64,000 nt of DNA, from positions 2,294,001-2,358,000 of the forward strand of contig NZ_CP154261.1 of the NCBI RefSeq assembly GCF_039511225.1. Direction: 5' to 3'. The notes below the pieces were generated by a model. That model made no database searches. It was not told the DNA's origin and saw only the letters and a list, made by a program, of their open reading frames with translations. The position numbers were made by a program, and so were the translations under genes. Below are positions 8,691 through 16,382 of this stretch, piece after piece (within the stretch, counting starts at the first letter, position 1; the number at the start of each line of letters is the position of its first letter). The DNA comes from Sphingobacterium multivorum (GTDB taxonomy: Bacteria > Bacteroidota > Bacteroidia > Sphingobacteriales > Sphingobacteriaceae).

Positions 8691-8725
8691 ACTCGGGGAG
8701 TCTCTAGCTCCTCGGGTTTCATTTA
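8691..8725 (+). terminator. Probable terminator after the cysteine-synthase-like gene
   Basis: A 10-bp GC-rich stem with two G-T pairs (8691-8700 with 8708-8717), followed by a T-rich stretch. Weaker than the other terminators here. Confidence 0.5.
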
Positions 8726-8760
8726 TTCAAAAACCAATTTATACCTAAGAATAACACAAC

Positions 8761-10446
8761 ATGAAAGTCAATTTTAAATTATTAATCCTTTTGTTGTTGC
8801 TGGTTGCGCCTGGGGCAATGTTTGCCCAAGCGGATACAACAGCAAACAAGTTGGAGGAGCTTGAGTTTACGGATGGTACGATAAGTCCCGATTCACTGTC
8901 TTTTGAGGAGTCCCCAGATACCGCTACCGTCAAGGCCGATTCCGCCCGAACGAAATCAGCAGCTGGGACAGCCGTAGCCAAAGCTGGGGCAGAAGGCAAA
9001 AAATCGCTGTGGAGTATTTTCATCGCGGGACTGATCGGTGGTTTTGCAGCTTTATTGATGCCCTGTATTTTTCCGATGCTACCGCTGACGGTGAGTTATT
9101 TTACAAAACAGGCGGGGAGTCGTGCCAGCGGTATTAGTAAAGCCCTGTTATATGGATTATTTATTATTGTGATTTATGTGGCTTTGGGAATGATTATCAC
9201 GGTCGCATTCGGATCTGATGCACTCAATGCACTTTCGACCAACGGTATCTTCAACTTCATTTTCTTTTTGTTGTTGGTTGGCTTTGCGGCTTCTTTTTTT
9301 GGCGCATTTGAAATTACCTTACCAAGCTCCTTTGTCAATAAAATGGACGCCAAATCGGATAAAGGTGGGTTAGTTGGCTTGTTCTTTATGGCTTTCAGCT
9401 TGTCCTTGGTTTCATTTTCTTGTACGGGACCGATTATTGGAACGCTGTTGGTTGAGGCAGCTTCGAAAGGCGAGCGATTGGGGCCAGCAGTTGGGATGCT
9501 GGGATTCTCCATTGCCCTGGCCATTCCTTTTGGTTTGTTTGCGATGTTTCCTTCGATGCTTAAATCCTTACCGAAATCTGGTGGTTGGCTGAATAGTGTA
9601 AAGGTCGTGTTAGGCTTTTTGGAACTCGCTTTAGCGTTGAAATTTTTATCCAATGTCGATTTAGCCTACCACTGGAACTGGTTGGATAGAGAGGTGTTCT
9701 TATCGCTATGGATTGCTATTTTTGCTTTGATGGGGCTATACCTGATTGGCAAGATCAAGTTCTCCCATGATAGTGAGCTGAAATTCCTGTCTGTTCCTCG
9801 AACTATTTTGGCCATCGTTGTTTTTTCTTTTGTGGTCTATATGGTGCCGGGCTTATGGGGAGCGCCTTTAAAATCAATTTCCGCTTTTTTACCACCATCG
9901 GCAACACAAGATTTTGATCTTTCTTCGGGCGTAAGTGCCGGAGCTGCTGCGCATTCAGATGGAAAGGTGAAAAAATATGCTGAAATTTTTCATGAAAGAG
10001 GCACGCCTAAGGGATTTGATCCTTATTATGATTACGACCAGGCCTTAGCTACGGCTAAAGAATTAAACAAGCCTATTTTAATTGATTTTACGGGCTGGAA
10101 TTGCGTCAATTGTCGTAAAATGGAAGCGAATGTCTGGACGGACAAAGCTGTGGCAAAATTATTAAAAGAAGAATTTGTGATGGCCGAACTTTTTGTGGAT
10201 GATAAGACGGAGCTGGCTGCAAACGAACAATTTGTTTCAAAGTATAGTGGCAAAAAGATCAATACCATCGGTAAGAAAAACAGCGATTTTCAAGCGGCTA
10301 CATTTGATAGCAATTCACAGCCGCTGTATGTCATTGTTGATCCGACGGGCAAAAAACTGGTGCCCCAGAGTGGTGCCAACTACAATGTAGAAGAGTACAA
10401 GGCATTCCTACAAAGTGGTGTGGATGCATTTAAACATAAAAACTAA
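8761..10446 (+). CDS. dsbD: DsbD-like thiol:disulfide interchange protein
   Basis: A 561-residue membrane protein that carries reducing power across the inner membrane. A signal peptide (about 1-22) is followed by a low-complexity stretch to about residue 80. The eight-helix DsbD core follows, with its two redox cysteines in MPCIFPMLP (about 101) and SFSCTGPIIG (about 221). A C-terminal thioredoxin-like domain (about 410-558) has the active site WNCVNCRK (C448, C451). The N-terminal Ig-like alpha domain of E. coli DsbD is absent, so electrons presumably leave through the C-terminal domain to separate partners. It is monocistronic, with its own terminator. Confidence 0.9.
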   Translation: MKVNFKLLILLLLLVAPGAMFAQADTTANKLEELEFTDGTISPDSLSFEESPDTATVKADSARTKSAAGTAVAKAGAEGKKSLWSIFIAGLIGGFAALLMPCIFPMLPLTVSYFTKQAGSRASGISKALLYGLFIIVIYVALGMIITVAFGSDALNALSTNGIFNFIFFLLLVGFAASFFGAFEITLPSSFVNKMDAKSDKGGLVGLFFMAFSLSLVSFSCTGPIIGTLLVEAASKGERLGPAVGMLGFSIALAIPFGLFAMFPSMLKSLPKSGGWLNSVKVVLGFLELALALKFLSNVDLAYHWNWLDREVFLSLWIAIFALMGLYLIGKIKFSHDSELKFLSVPRTILAIVVFSFVVYMVPGLWGAPLKSISAFLPPSATQDFDLSSGVSAGAAAHSDGKVKKYAEIFHERGTPKGFDPYYDYDQALATAKELNKPILIDFTGWNCVNCRKMEANVWTDKAVAKLLKEEFVMAELFVDDKTELAANEQFVSKYSGKKINTIGKKNSDFQAATFDSNSQPLYVIVDPTGKKLVPQSGANYNVEEYKAFLQSGVDAFKHKN

Positions 10447-10467
10447 CCATCGTCATATGCTAATTTT

Positions 10468-10501
10468 ATCCTCCTTGTACTATGCAAGGGGGATTTTTTT
10501 G
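10468..10501 (+). terminator. dsbD terminator
   Basis: A 10-bp stem with one G-T pair (10468-10477 with 10485-10494), followed by a run of T. Confidence 0.8.
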
Positions 10502-10548
10502 TTCATAAGCCATCGCTTTTTGTGTCTGCAGACCTAATGCAGTGGGGC

Positions 10549-10720
10549 TTTCTTCGTATAGTGTTCGTACCAGCTTCGGAAGGTGACAATCTTGCAATAA
10601 ATATTGACCAGCCCCTGACCAGGTAATTCCTGGTCAGGGGCTGGTCGGAATCTGGTCAACATCTGTACAACATCTGTTGTGTCTCCGAATAAGGTACGAA
10701 GCAAGTACGAAGCTTTCCCC
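10549..10720. repeat. Structured intergenic element with central palindrome and flanking repeats
   Basis: The centre is an 18-bp perfect inverted repeat (10606-10623 with 10629-10646, loop TAATT). To its right lie CAACATCTGT twice (10657-10666, 10668-10677) and GTACGAAGC twice (10694-10702, 10705-10713), both with 11-base periods. To its left lie inverse copies of the second motif (CTTCGTA at 10552, TTCGTAC at 10564). The whole forms a nested inverted arrangement about 165 bases long. No supported gene lies here. It may be a dispersed noncoding repeat (REP- or MITE-like) or a structured RNA. Confidence 0.6.
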
Positions 10721-10775
10721 GCTATTTCGTCAAGAAAGCGTTGGCGGGGGAGCCGATGTTGCGGAATTATAGGAC

Positions 10776-10813
10776 AAAAAAAGAAGCCCTGTTCATACAA
10801 ATGACAGGGCTTC
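10776..10813 (-). terminator. Terminator of the DUF5686 gene
   Basis: On the minus strand, a 10-bp stem (10813-10804 with 10792-10783) is followed by a T-run (A-run 10776-10782 on the plus strand). It lies 29 bases after the stop codon. Confidence 0.85.
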
Positions 10814-10841
10814 AAATTATACTATAAATTTATGGAAACTA

Positions 10842-13439
10842 TTAGAAGTCAAATCTAACCCGCGCACGAATACCCCAAGCTGGTGCATCGACGTGATCAA
10901 GATAGTTTAGACGTTTTACGTAGTCTACACGTAATATTTTAAAAATGTTGGATAGACCGATACTGGCTTCCATATAAGGTTCTGAACCGAAGGTATAAGA
11001 ACTCTGTACACCATCTGCATTGTGCTGCCAAGTAAATACCTTTGAGCCATAGTTAGGATCGTCAGGATTGTTTTCTTTCCGCAGGCCACCATATACACCT
11101 TTGAAGCTAAATACCTCACGTAATTTAAGCTTTTTGATCAAAGGAATTTTATTCAACAGAAAACCGTTCATATAATATTGCACATTCAACGAGGCATTGT
11201 GGTCACTGACAAACTCCAGGAAGTTCATCAAGTTATACGAGTTCAATTGATACGCATACGTCTGATTTGCCCGATGGATTGTCAAAAAAGGGAATGGGAT
11301 CTCTTTTCCGGCAATATAAGTACCCTCTGCCGTTACATCAGCAAATCCAAATTGACTAAAATAGAAGCGCTTAAAGGCGCCCACATTAAAGTTGTGGTAA
11401 TTGTACTCACCTTTAGCCAGTCCTTTGATTCCAGCGGTATAATTGAACGTGAAGATCGGATATTGATTGAATATTGGTGTGCGGTAAATCTTGCCTTGAT
11501 AAAACTCTTCATGTGGAGCATATCGGAAATTTACCGACAATTCCGTAGAGTTCAATTCATTAAACAGTCTACTTTCATTGTTGGCATCTACCATCTGGTA
11601 GGTAAGGCTTCCAGCAGGAGTTTGTCTGTTAATATTGAATGCAGCACCAATGGCTAGGTGATTTAAAAATTCTTTTTTATACTCTAAGCCGTAATTGGTC
11701 TCATAAATGTAGCGGTCATTGTCACCGCGCTTGAAAGAGAGTAAGAAGTTATCTTCCTGAATAAATTCCAGTTTTTGTCCCGGAATCTTCGTGTCCTTTT
11801 TATAGGAGGCCCTGATATAATGCATCGGGAAGGAGTATACCGATTTATTGTTGAATGCATACGTGCCGCTGAAAAAGTATTTCCATTTCTGATCTTTAAA
11901 ACCATAGGCCGCATACGTTTCCGCATAGAAACGTTTGCTTAAAGATTCGGTCGTACGTCCACCAACCCGTAAACGGAAGCCCTCAACCGGATTAAAACTA
12001 TAGAATGTATTTACAGGACCGATCTCAACCGGACCGGCTTGTTTGTATCCGGAAAGTACCAATGCAGCGATGTCCATGAAGGTACGGAAGGAAGGGATCT
12101 TTTGTAAAGTATCAATATTATGATAGATATTCAATTCGTTTTGCGCAAGGGCAAGCGGACGTTGTGTTTCAAATAATGATTTTGTTGCTTTCTTGTTTTC
12201 TACATTGTAAGCAATGACGGTAGATGGACCATCATAGGTGCTATCAGGACGCTGAATGCCGACTTTGTAATTATTGTAATCTACTGTTCGGCTTCCACGG
12301 ATCCCCATGCCTTTTTCTGTTAAAGAAAAATCAATACCCAGGGTACTTGTTTTTAAGTAAAAGCGACTTTTGCTATCTTTCTCAAATTTAAGCTGTATCT
12401 GGAGGTCACGTACAAAGTTTAGATTAATATCATCTGCAACAGTCATATTGGCGCCCTGTACGGCATAATTGCCGTCTAAGGTAACATACAGTTGGCCTTT
12501 GAATAACATGTCTGCCTTGTTGCGTGGAAAGAAGCTCAATTCGACCAACCAAGGCTGTACAGTCTTAATGGTATCCGTAATGTAAAACTTATAAAAAGTA
12601 GGTGCGGAGTTTGCAATTGGGCTTAAAAACTGATTGGTAACCAATGAAATGTTGTTATCATAAATATCAACTTGTTCATATAATTTATTGAAGTAGGCTG
12701 TCAGACCATCGTTGTCAATAAATTTAGGGTCAAACTGTGCGCGTTGATTACCAAGGATATACTGTTTGGTTTTGCTTGGATCTTTACGGTAATAAACCTT
12801 GGACATTTTTTCTTCAATGAAAGCAGGCAAAACATATTTGTTGGCTGTTTTAGCGGAGTCATCCGTTTCAAAAAGAAATTGATAATTTTTGAATATTTTT
12901 TTATTGACGAATTTCTCCGAAAGATTGCTCAGTCCTAAAGACATCTTCTCGTATTGGTCAAATTCAGCATACTGTTGACCTGAAAGTCTATTTTTTTCCT
13001 TATTCTCGATGACTTTTCGGATCAATGCGACAGCAGGATTATCTTTGTTGCTGTATTTTTTCTTTTTGGCTTTGACGACAACTTCCTCCAGCATGTTGTC
13101 CTGTTCATCCATCAAAATTTCTTTTGTTTGCGTAGCGTCATTCGTAACAAAAGCATCTTTGCTGTCATACCCAATGTAACTTGCTCTGATTTTCACATAA
13201 GATGTTGGAAAGACAAGTTTGAATTCACCATTTGCATTGGTCGACGTGGCGGTTCCAGCGGAAGCCGGGGCGCCAACGACGGCTACGGTAGCATAGGGTA
13301 TAGGATTCTTGGTCTTTGCATCTTTAACTGTACCGGTAACGGTTTTGTTTTGGGCAAAAGCCATGGACACCGTTAGTACGAGCGTTATCGAAAAAAAGAG
13401 TTTAGTTATGAAGGTTGTTGCGTTTATTTTAGCTTTCAT
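10842..13439 (-). CDS. DUF5686 protein with carboxypeptidase-regulatory-like domain
   Basis: An 865-residue outer-membrane-type protein. The signal peptide ends near SMAFAQ. A CarboxypepD_reg-like beta-sandwich (TVTGTVKDAKTKNPIPYATV...) covers about residues 32-115. The rest is DUF5686, rich in alternating beta strands and ending in Phe (RVRFDF), as outer-membrane barrels do. The role of the family is unknown; the plug-like front domain is shared with TonB-dependent receptors, but no TonB barrel signature is evident. I chose the ATG at 13439 because the longer frame begins with TTG and would put nine residues ahead of a good signal peptide. Confidence 0.85.
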   Translation of the reverse strand: MKAKINATTFITKLFFSITLVLTVSMAFAQNKTVTGTVKDAKTKNPIPYATVAVVGAPASAGTATSTNANGEFKLVFPTSYVKIRASYIGYDSKDAFVTNDATQTKEILMDEQDNMLEEVVVKAKKKKYSNKDNPAVALIRKVIENKEKNRLSGQQYAEFDQYEKMSLGLSNLSEKFVNKKIFKNYQFLFETDDSAKTANKYVLPAFIEEKMSKVYYRKDPSKTKQYILGNQRAQFDPKFIDNDGLTAYFNKLYEQVDIYDNNISLVTNQFLSPIANSAPTFYKFYITDTIKTVQPWLVELSFFPRNKADMLFKGQLYVTLDGNYAVQGANMTVADDINLNFVRDLQIQLKFEKDSKSRFYLKTSTLGIDFSLTEKGMGIRGSRTVDYNNYKVGIQRPDSTYDGPSTVIAYNVENKKATKSLFETQRPLALAQNELNIYHNIDTLQKIPSFRTFMDIAALVLSGYKQAGPVEIGPVNTFYSFNPVEGFRLRVGGRTTESLSKRFYAETYAAYGFKDQKWKYFFSGTYAFNNKSVYSFPMHYIRASYKKDTKIPGQKLEFIQEDNFLLSFKRGDNDRYIYETNYGLEYKKEFLNHLAIGAAFNINRQTPAGSLTYQMVDANNESRLFNELNSTELSVNFRYAPHEEFYQGKIYRTPIFNQYPIFTFNYTAGIKGLAKGEYNYHNFNVGAFKRFYFSQFGFADVTAEGTYIAGKEIPFPFLTIHRANQTYAYQLNSYNLMNFLEFVSDHNASLNVQYYMNGFLLNKIPLIKKLKLREVFSFKGVYGGLRKENNPDDPNYGSKVFTWQHNADGVQSSYTFGSEPYMEASIGLSNIFKILRVDYVKRLNYLDHVDAPAWGIRARVRFDF

Positions 13440-13740
13440 TATATTGCTATAATCTTGAAAATTCAAAATTGTTTTCCTGTCTCTACTTTATTTTTGACTT
13501 TATAGGTATTAAAATCAAAAAATCAGTGAACAAAGGAAACAAAAAATTAAGAATAATTAAAATTTTATTGTAATGTAATAAAGGAAAGCAGTTGAATTAT
13601 ATTTCCTTTTAAATGTCTGTTTATGAGTCGTTTATGGTAAATTGTTGATTTGGGTCAATAAATTTCACATTACATTTTGACTTCGCGATGATTTTCCGTC
13701 CCCATATTTACTGACTTTTGTAACGATATAGTCAACGCTG
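13440..13740. other. AT-rich intergenic region without a recognised feature
   Basis: The 301-base gap between the DUF5686 start and the end of the pseudouridine synthase gene. It is very AT-rich and must contain the DUF5686 promoter, but I see no clean TAnnTTTG box for that gene and no supported small gene. Confidence 0.4.
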
Positions 13741-15420
13741 TTAAAAATCTGGCGCGATTTCGAAGGTCATTTCTTGCTTGAAACGTGGATGAATAAAGGT
13801 AATTGAAGCCGCGTGGAGGTGTAATCTATTGGCCTTTCTGCCATAGAGATCGTCACCAACGATAGGCGTATTTAACCCACTGGGGTGCACCGCATGCATG
13901 CGAAGCTGGTGGGTTCGGCCCGTCAAGGGATAAAACCTGACCCGTGTTTGATTATTCTCTATTGCAATTTTTTCCCATTTTGTCTGCGCCGGTTTACCAT
14001 AGGTGTAGCAGACCATTTGTCGGGGGCGATCATCCAGATCGACGCGAAGTGGAAGGTCGATCAAGCCGGAGGGAGCCTCGATAATACCATCAAGCAAGGC
14101 AATGTATGTTTTTTTGATGGTATGTTGTATAAATTGATCTTGAATAAATTTATGCGCCTCTTTGTTTTTGGCAACAACCAGCAGGCCGGATGTTGACATG
14201 TCCAGGCGGTGGATAATAATCGGTCCTGCACTTGGGTAGCGTTGGAGAATGCGGGTGTAGACCGAATCCTTGACATATATTCCTGGTACAGAGAGAAATT
14301 CGGCCGGTTTGTTGATGATGATGATATCTTCATCTTCGTAAATTTGGGGAAGTGTGATATCCAAGGTCGTTTCCTGCTGCATGGGATTCGGATCTACGAC
14401 CAAGCCTTGCAGCATATACCCTAAAATCGGTTCACATTTTTTGCGGCATGCCGGATAGTAGTTTTTGTGCCTGCGTATTTCAGATGCAGGGGAGCAGCCC
14501 CACCAAAATTCAGCCAAAGCAATGGGGGAGAATTGGTTTTCATACGCATATTGCAGCAGTTTTGGTGCAGCGCATTCCCCCGATCCTGCAGGCGGAGTTA
14601 TATGGTCAAATTCATGGAATATATCGACGACATTCTTGTGTTGTCCGTTTGCATTATGAAAATTATATTGTTCGAAAAGCTGTTTTTGCAGATTACCTGA
14701 GCGCATTTTGCGTTCCTCTTTTAGAGCGGCAATCGTAGCAAGCAATTGTTGGAGATGGTTGCTTTCCGTTTCCAGGGCCAAATGCATGTCATATTGAAAG
14801 CGCTGAAGCTGTTGTTTGTCTTTTAAACTCTGGCTTCGCATGTCTTCCATCAATAATTCATAATCCGCATCGGACAAACTGACCTTCATTTTCGTACGGA
14901 TTTCTTTTCGTTCCTTCTTTTGGATCCTTAATTTCGATTTTAACTCATCGAGGGATTTATCCCATTCGTTTTTTAAACGGCCAAGATTACGCTGCGTGTT
15001 TGCTAGCTCTTCACTGTTTTCAAGCGTTTCTATTTTGCGGTTCAGCGCATTGAGATGTACCTCTTCGTGTAGAAAAAAACTGTTTTCTTCCAACATATCG
15101 AAGATTGGCGGTACAAAATACCGGTGCTTGTTGCTTCCGGCCAGTTTCCCTGAAACGGCCGCAAGGTAGCCAAGCTCGTTCTTCGAGTTTCTGACAACCA
15201 GCACACCGAACATTTTTCCAATAGCGAGGCCCTCCACGGCGGAGTCCAGGCCAAAATTGTGGGTCCAATCGTCTTGTGTTTCGATGTAATATTGGAGTTC
15301 TTTTGCAGCGATCACGGCAAGAGGGTGCGGTTCATAACAAAATGGGAAGGTAAACCGTGTTGGAAGTTCAATTGCTGAAATATCCTGTTTGAATTTGTGA
15401 AAATATGTATTGTTGTCCAT
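13741..15420 (-). CDS. RluA-family pseudouridine synthase with long N-terminal extension
   Basis: A 559-residue protein. The C-terminal 215 residues are an RluA-type catalytic domain: EDEDIIIINKPAEFLSVPG, then HRLDMSTSGLLVVAKN with the catalytic Asp, KKTYIALLDG and GRTHQLRMHA. It isomerises uridine in rRNA or tRNA; the target base is unknown. The first ~340 residues are unlike the S4 domain of E. coli RluC/D. They include a charged helical stretch (about 120-235) that looks coiled-coil, and a Cys-containing segment (CSPASEIRRHKNYYPACRKKCEPILGYM shortened here to its Cys residues near 310-330). The longer frame starts at a TTG inside a promoter box, so the ATG at 15420 is preferred. Confidence 0.8.
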   Translation of the reverse strand: MDNNTYFHKFKQDISAIELPTRFTFPFCYEPHPLAVIAAKELQYYIETQDDWTHNFGLDSAVEGLAIGKMFGVLVVRNSKNELGYLAAVSGKLAGSNKHRYFVPPIFDMLEENSFFLHEEVHLNALNRKIETLENSEELANTQRNLGRLKNEWDKSLDELKSKLRIQKKERKEIRTKMKVSLSDADYELLMEDMRSQSLKDKQQLQRFQYDMHLALETESNHLQQLLATIAALKEERKMRSGNLQKQLFEQYNFHNANGQHKNVVDIFHEFDHITPPAGSGECAAPKLLQYAYENQFSPIALAEFWWGCSPASEIRRHKNYYPACRKKCEPILGYMLQGLVVDPNPMQQETTLDITLPQIYEDEDIIIINKPAEFLSVPGIYVKDSVYTRILQRYPSAGPIIIHRLDMSTSGLLVVAKNKEAHKFIQDQFIQHTIKKTYIALLDGIIEAPSGLIDLPLRVDLDDRPRQMVCYTYGKPAQTKWEKIAIENNQTRVRFYPLTGRTHQLRMHAVHPSGLNTPIVGDDLYGRKANRLHLHAASITFIHPRFKQEMTFEIAPDF

Positions 15421-15456
15421 GTTGTCCGCAGCTTTCCCTCCAAATAAAGATGTCTG

Positions 15457-15464
15457 CAAAAATA
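15457..15464 (-). promoter_or_regulatory. -7 box TATTTTTG of the pseudouridine synthase gene
   Basis: An exact TAnnTTTG match on the minus strand, 36 bases before the ATG at 15420. The predicted leader is about 32 bases. The in-frame TTG at 15459 lies inside this box and is therefore unlikely to be the start codon. Confidence 0.5.
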
Positions 15465-15689
15465 CAACATTATGTGCTTTAAATAATAGCTTGATCGATT
15501 TTTGTTTTTTTCTTTAAAATGTTTCGTTTATAAGGGACTGTTTAAGTTTTATTGCTGTCTACTAAGAACAATGTCGATGCAGCCTCGGTACATTTTTTCT
15601 GTATGGCAACGGCTTTGCAGTTATACGAACCTCAAAGCGGGTTTGTTGCAGTGTGTGGAGTTGAATGTTGTGAATTTGACTGGCTTTTT

Positions 15690-15720
15690 TTGGTTTTTAC
15701 CGCATTTTTGGGTAAATTTA
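15690..15720 (+). promoter_or_regulatory. dps promoter, TTG-N20-TAAATTTA
   Basis: TTG at 15690-15692 and TAAATTTA at 15713-15720, 20 bases apart. The -7 box matches seven of eight consensus positions. The predicted leader to the ATG at 15761 is about 36 bases. The 340-base gap here holds only this and the divergent box at 15457. Confidence 0.6.
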
Positions 15721-15760
15721 ACTAAGCATTTAAAACATATAGTTAACAAAAGATTATAAT

Positions 15761-16234
15761 ATGAAAACTTCAATTGGAATTAAAGATGCGGACTTGAAAA
15801 AAGTTGCAAAGTTGCTAAATGTGCTGTTGGCAGATGAACACATTGTCTACATGAAAACGCGCAACGCGCATTGGAATGTGGAAGGTGCGGATTTTCATGC
15901 TGCTCACTTATTTTTGGAATCACAATACGATGAACTAGCTGAAGTGATCGATGAAGTAGCAGAACGTGTACGTACTTTAGGGCATTATGCAGTAGGTACC
16001 TTTGATAAATATTTGAAATTGACTCGCTTGACGGAGTCTACCTCAGAAAAGACCGACAGCCAGTCTTATTATAAGGAACTGTTGGCTGATCATGAGGCCA
16101 TAGCGATGTCAATTCGCGCCGACATTTCTGTGGTCGAAGGTACAGCCGACAATGGTACAGAGGACTTTTTGGTCGGACTATTGGAAAAGCATGAAAAGAT
16201 GGCCTGGATGCTTCGTGCGCATTTTGTTAAGTAA
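15761..16234 (+). CDS. dps: Dps-family DNA protection/ferritin-like protein
   Basis: A 157-residue ferritin-like protein of the usual Dps length. The ferroxidase region is visible as KTRNAHWNVEGADFHAAHLFLESQYDELAEVIDE (given here by its His, Asp and Glu residues at about 34-66). Dps dodecamers oxidise ferrous iron with hydrogen peroxide and store it, and many bind DNA in stationary phase. It has its own promoter and terminator, so it is monocistronic. An oxyR gene lies 18.8 kb away, and regulation by it is plausible, but no OxyR site is evident. Confidence 0.92.
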   Translation: MKTSIGIKDADLKKVAKLLNVLLADEHIVYMKTRNAHWNVEGADFHAAHLFLESQYDELAEVIDEVAERVRTLGHYAVGTFDKYLKLTRLTESTSEKTDSQSYYKELLADHEAIAMSIRADISVVEGTADNGTEDFLVGLLEKHEKMAWMLRAHFVK

Positions 16235-16261
16235 GCTGTAGAAGTTTATCCACAGGTATCG

Positions 16262-16301
16262 AAAAAAATCCCGCCTATCCCCATAGGTGGGATTTTTTTT
16301 T
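16262..16301 (+). terminator. dps terminator
   Basis: A long stem (16262-16278 with 16283-16299, one G-T pair, loop CCCC) with an A-run and a T-run at its two ends. Confidence 0.9.
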
Positions 16302-16382
16302 GTGTTTTGTTGTCAGCGCAGGATTAATTTTCTATCTTAAAGAGGAATTAAGCCTTCAGAAACTTTTTAACATATTACAACT

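Noticed and set aside
10534..10815. 93-residue minus-strand reading frame
   Set aside because: It runs through a palindrome, the direct repeats and a terminator, so its sequence is explained by those structures; no promoter or family likeness.
15502..15759. 85-residue plus-strand reading frame before dps
   Set aside because: It spans the dps promoter and ends one base before dps; composition is not protein-like.
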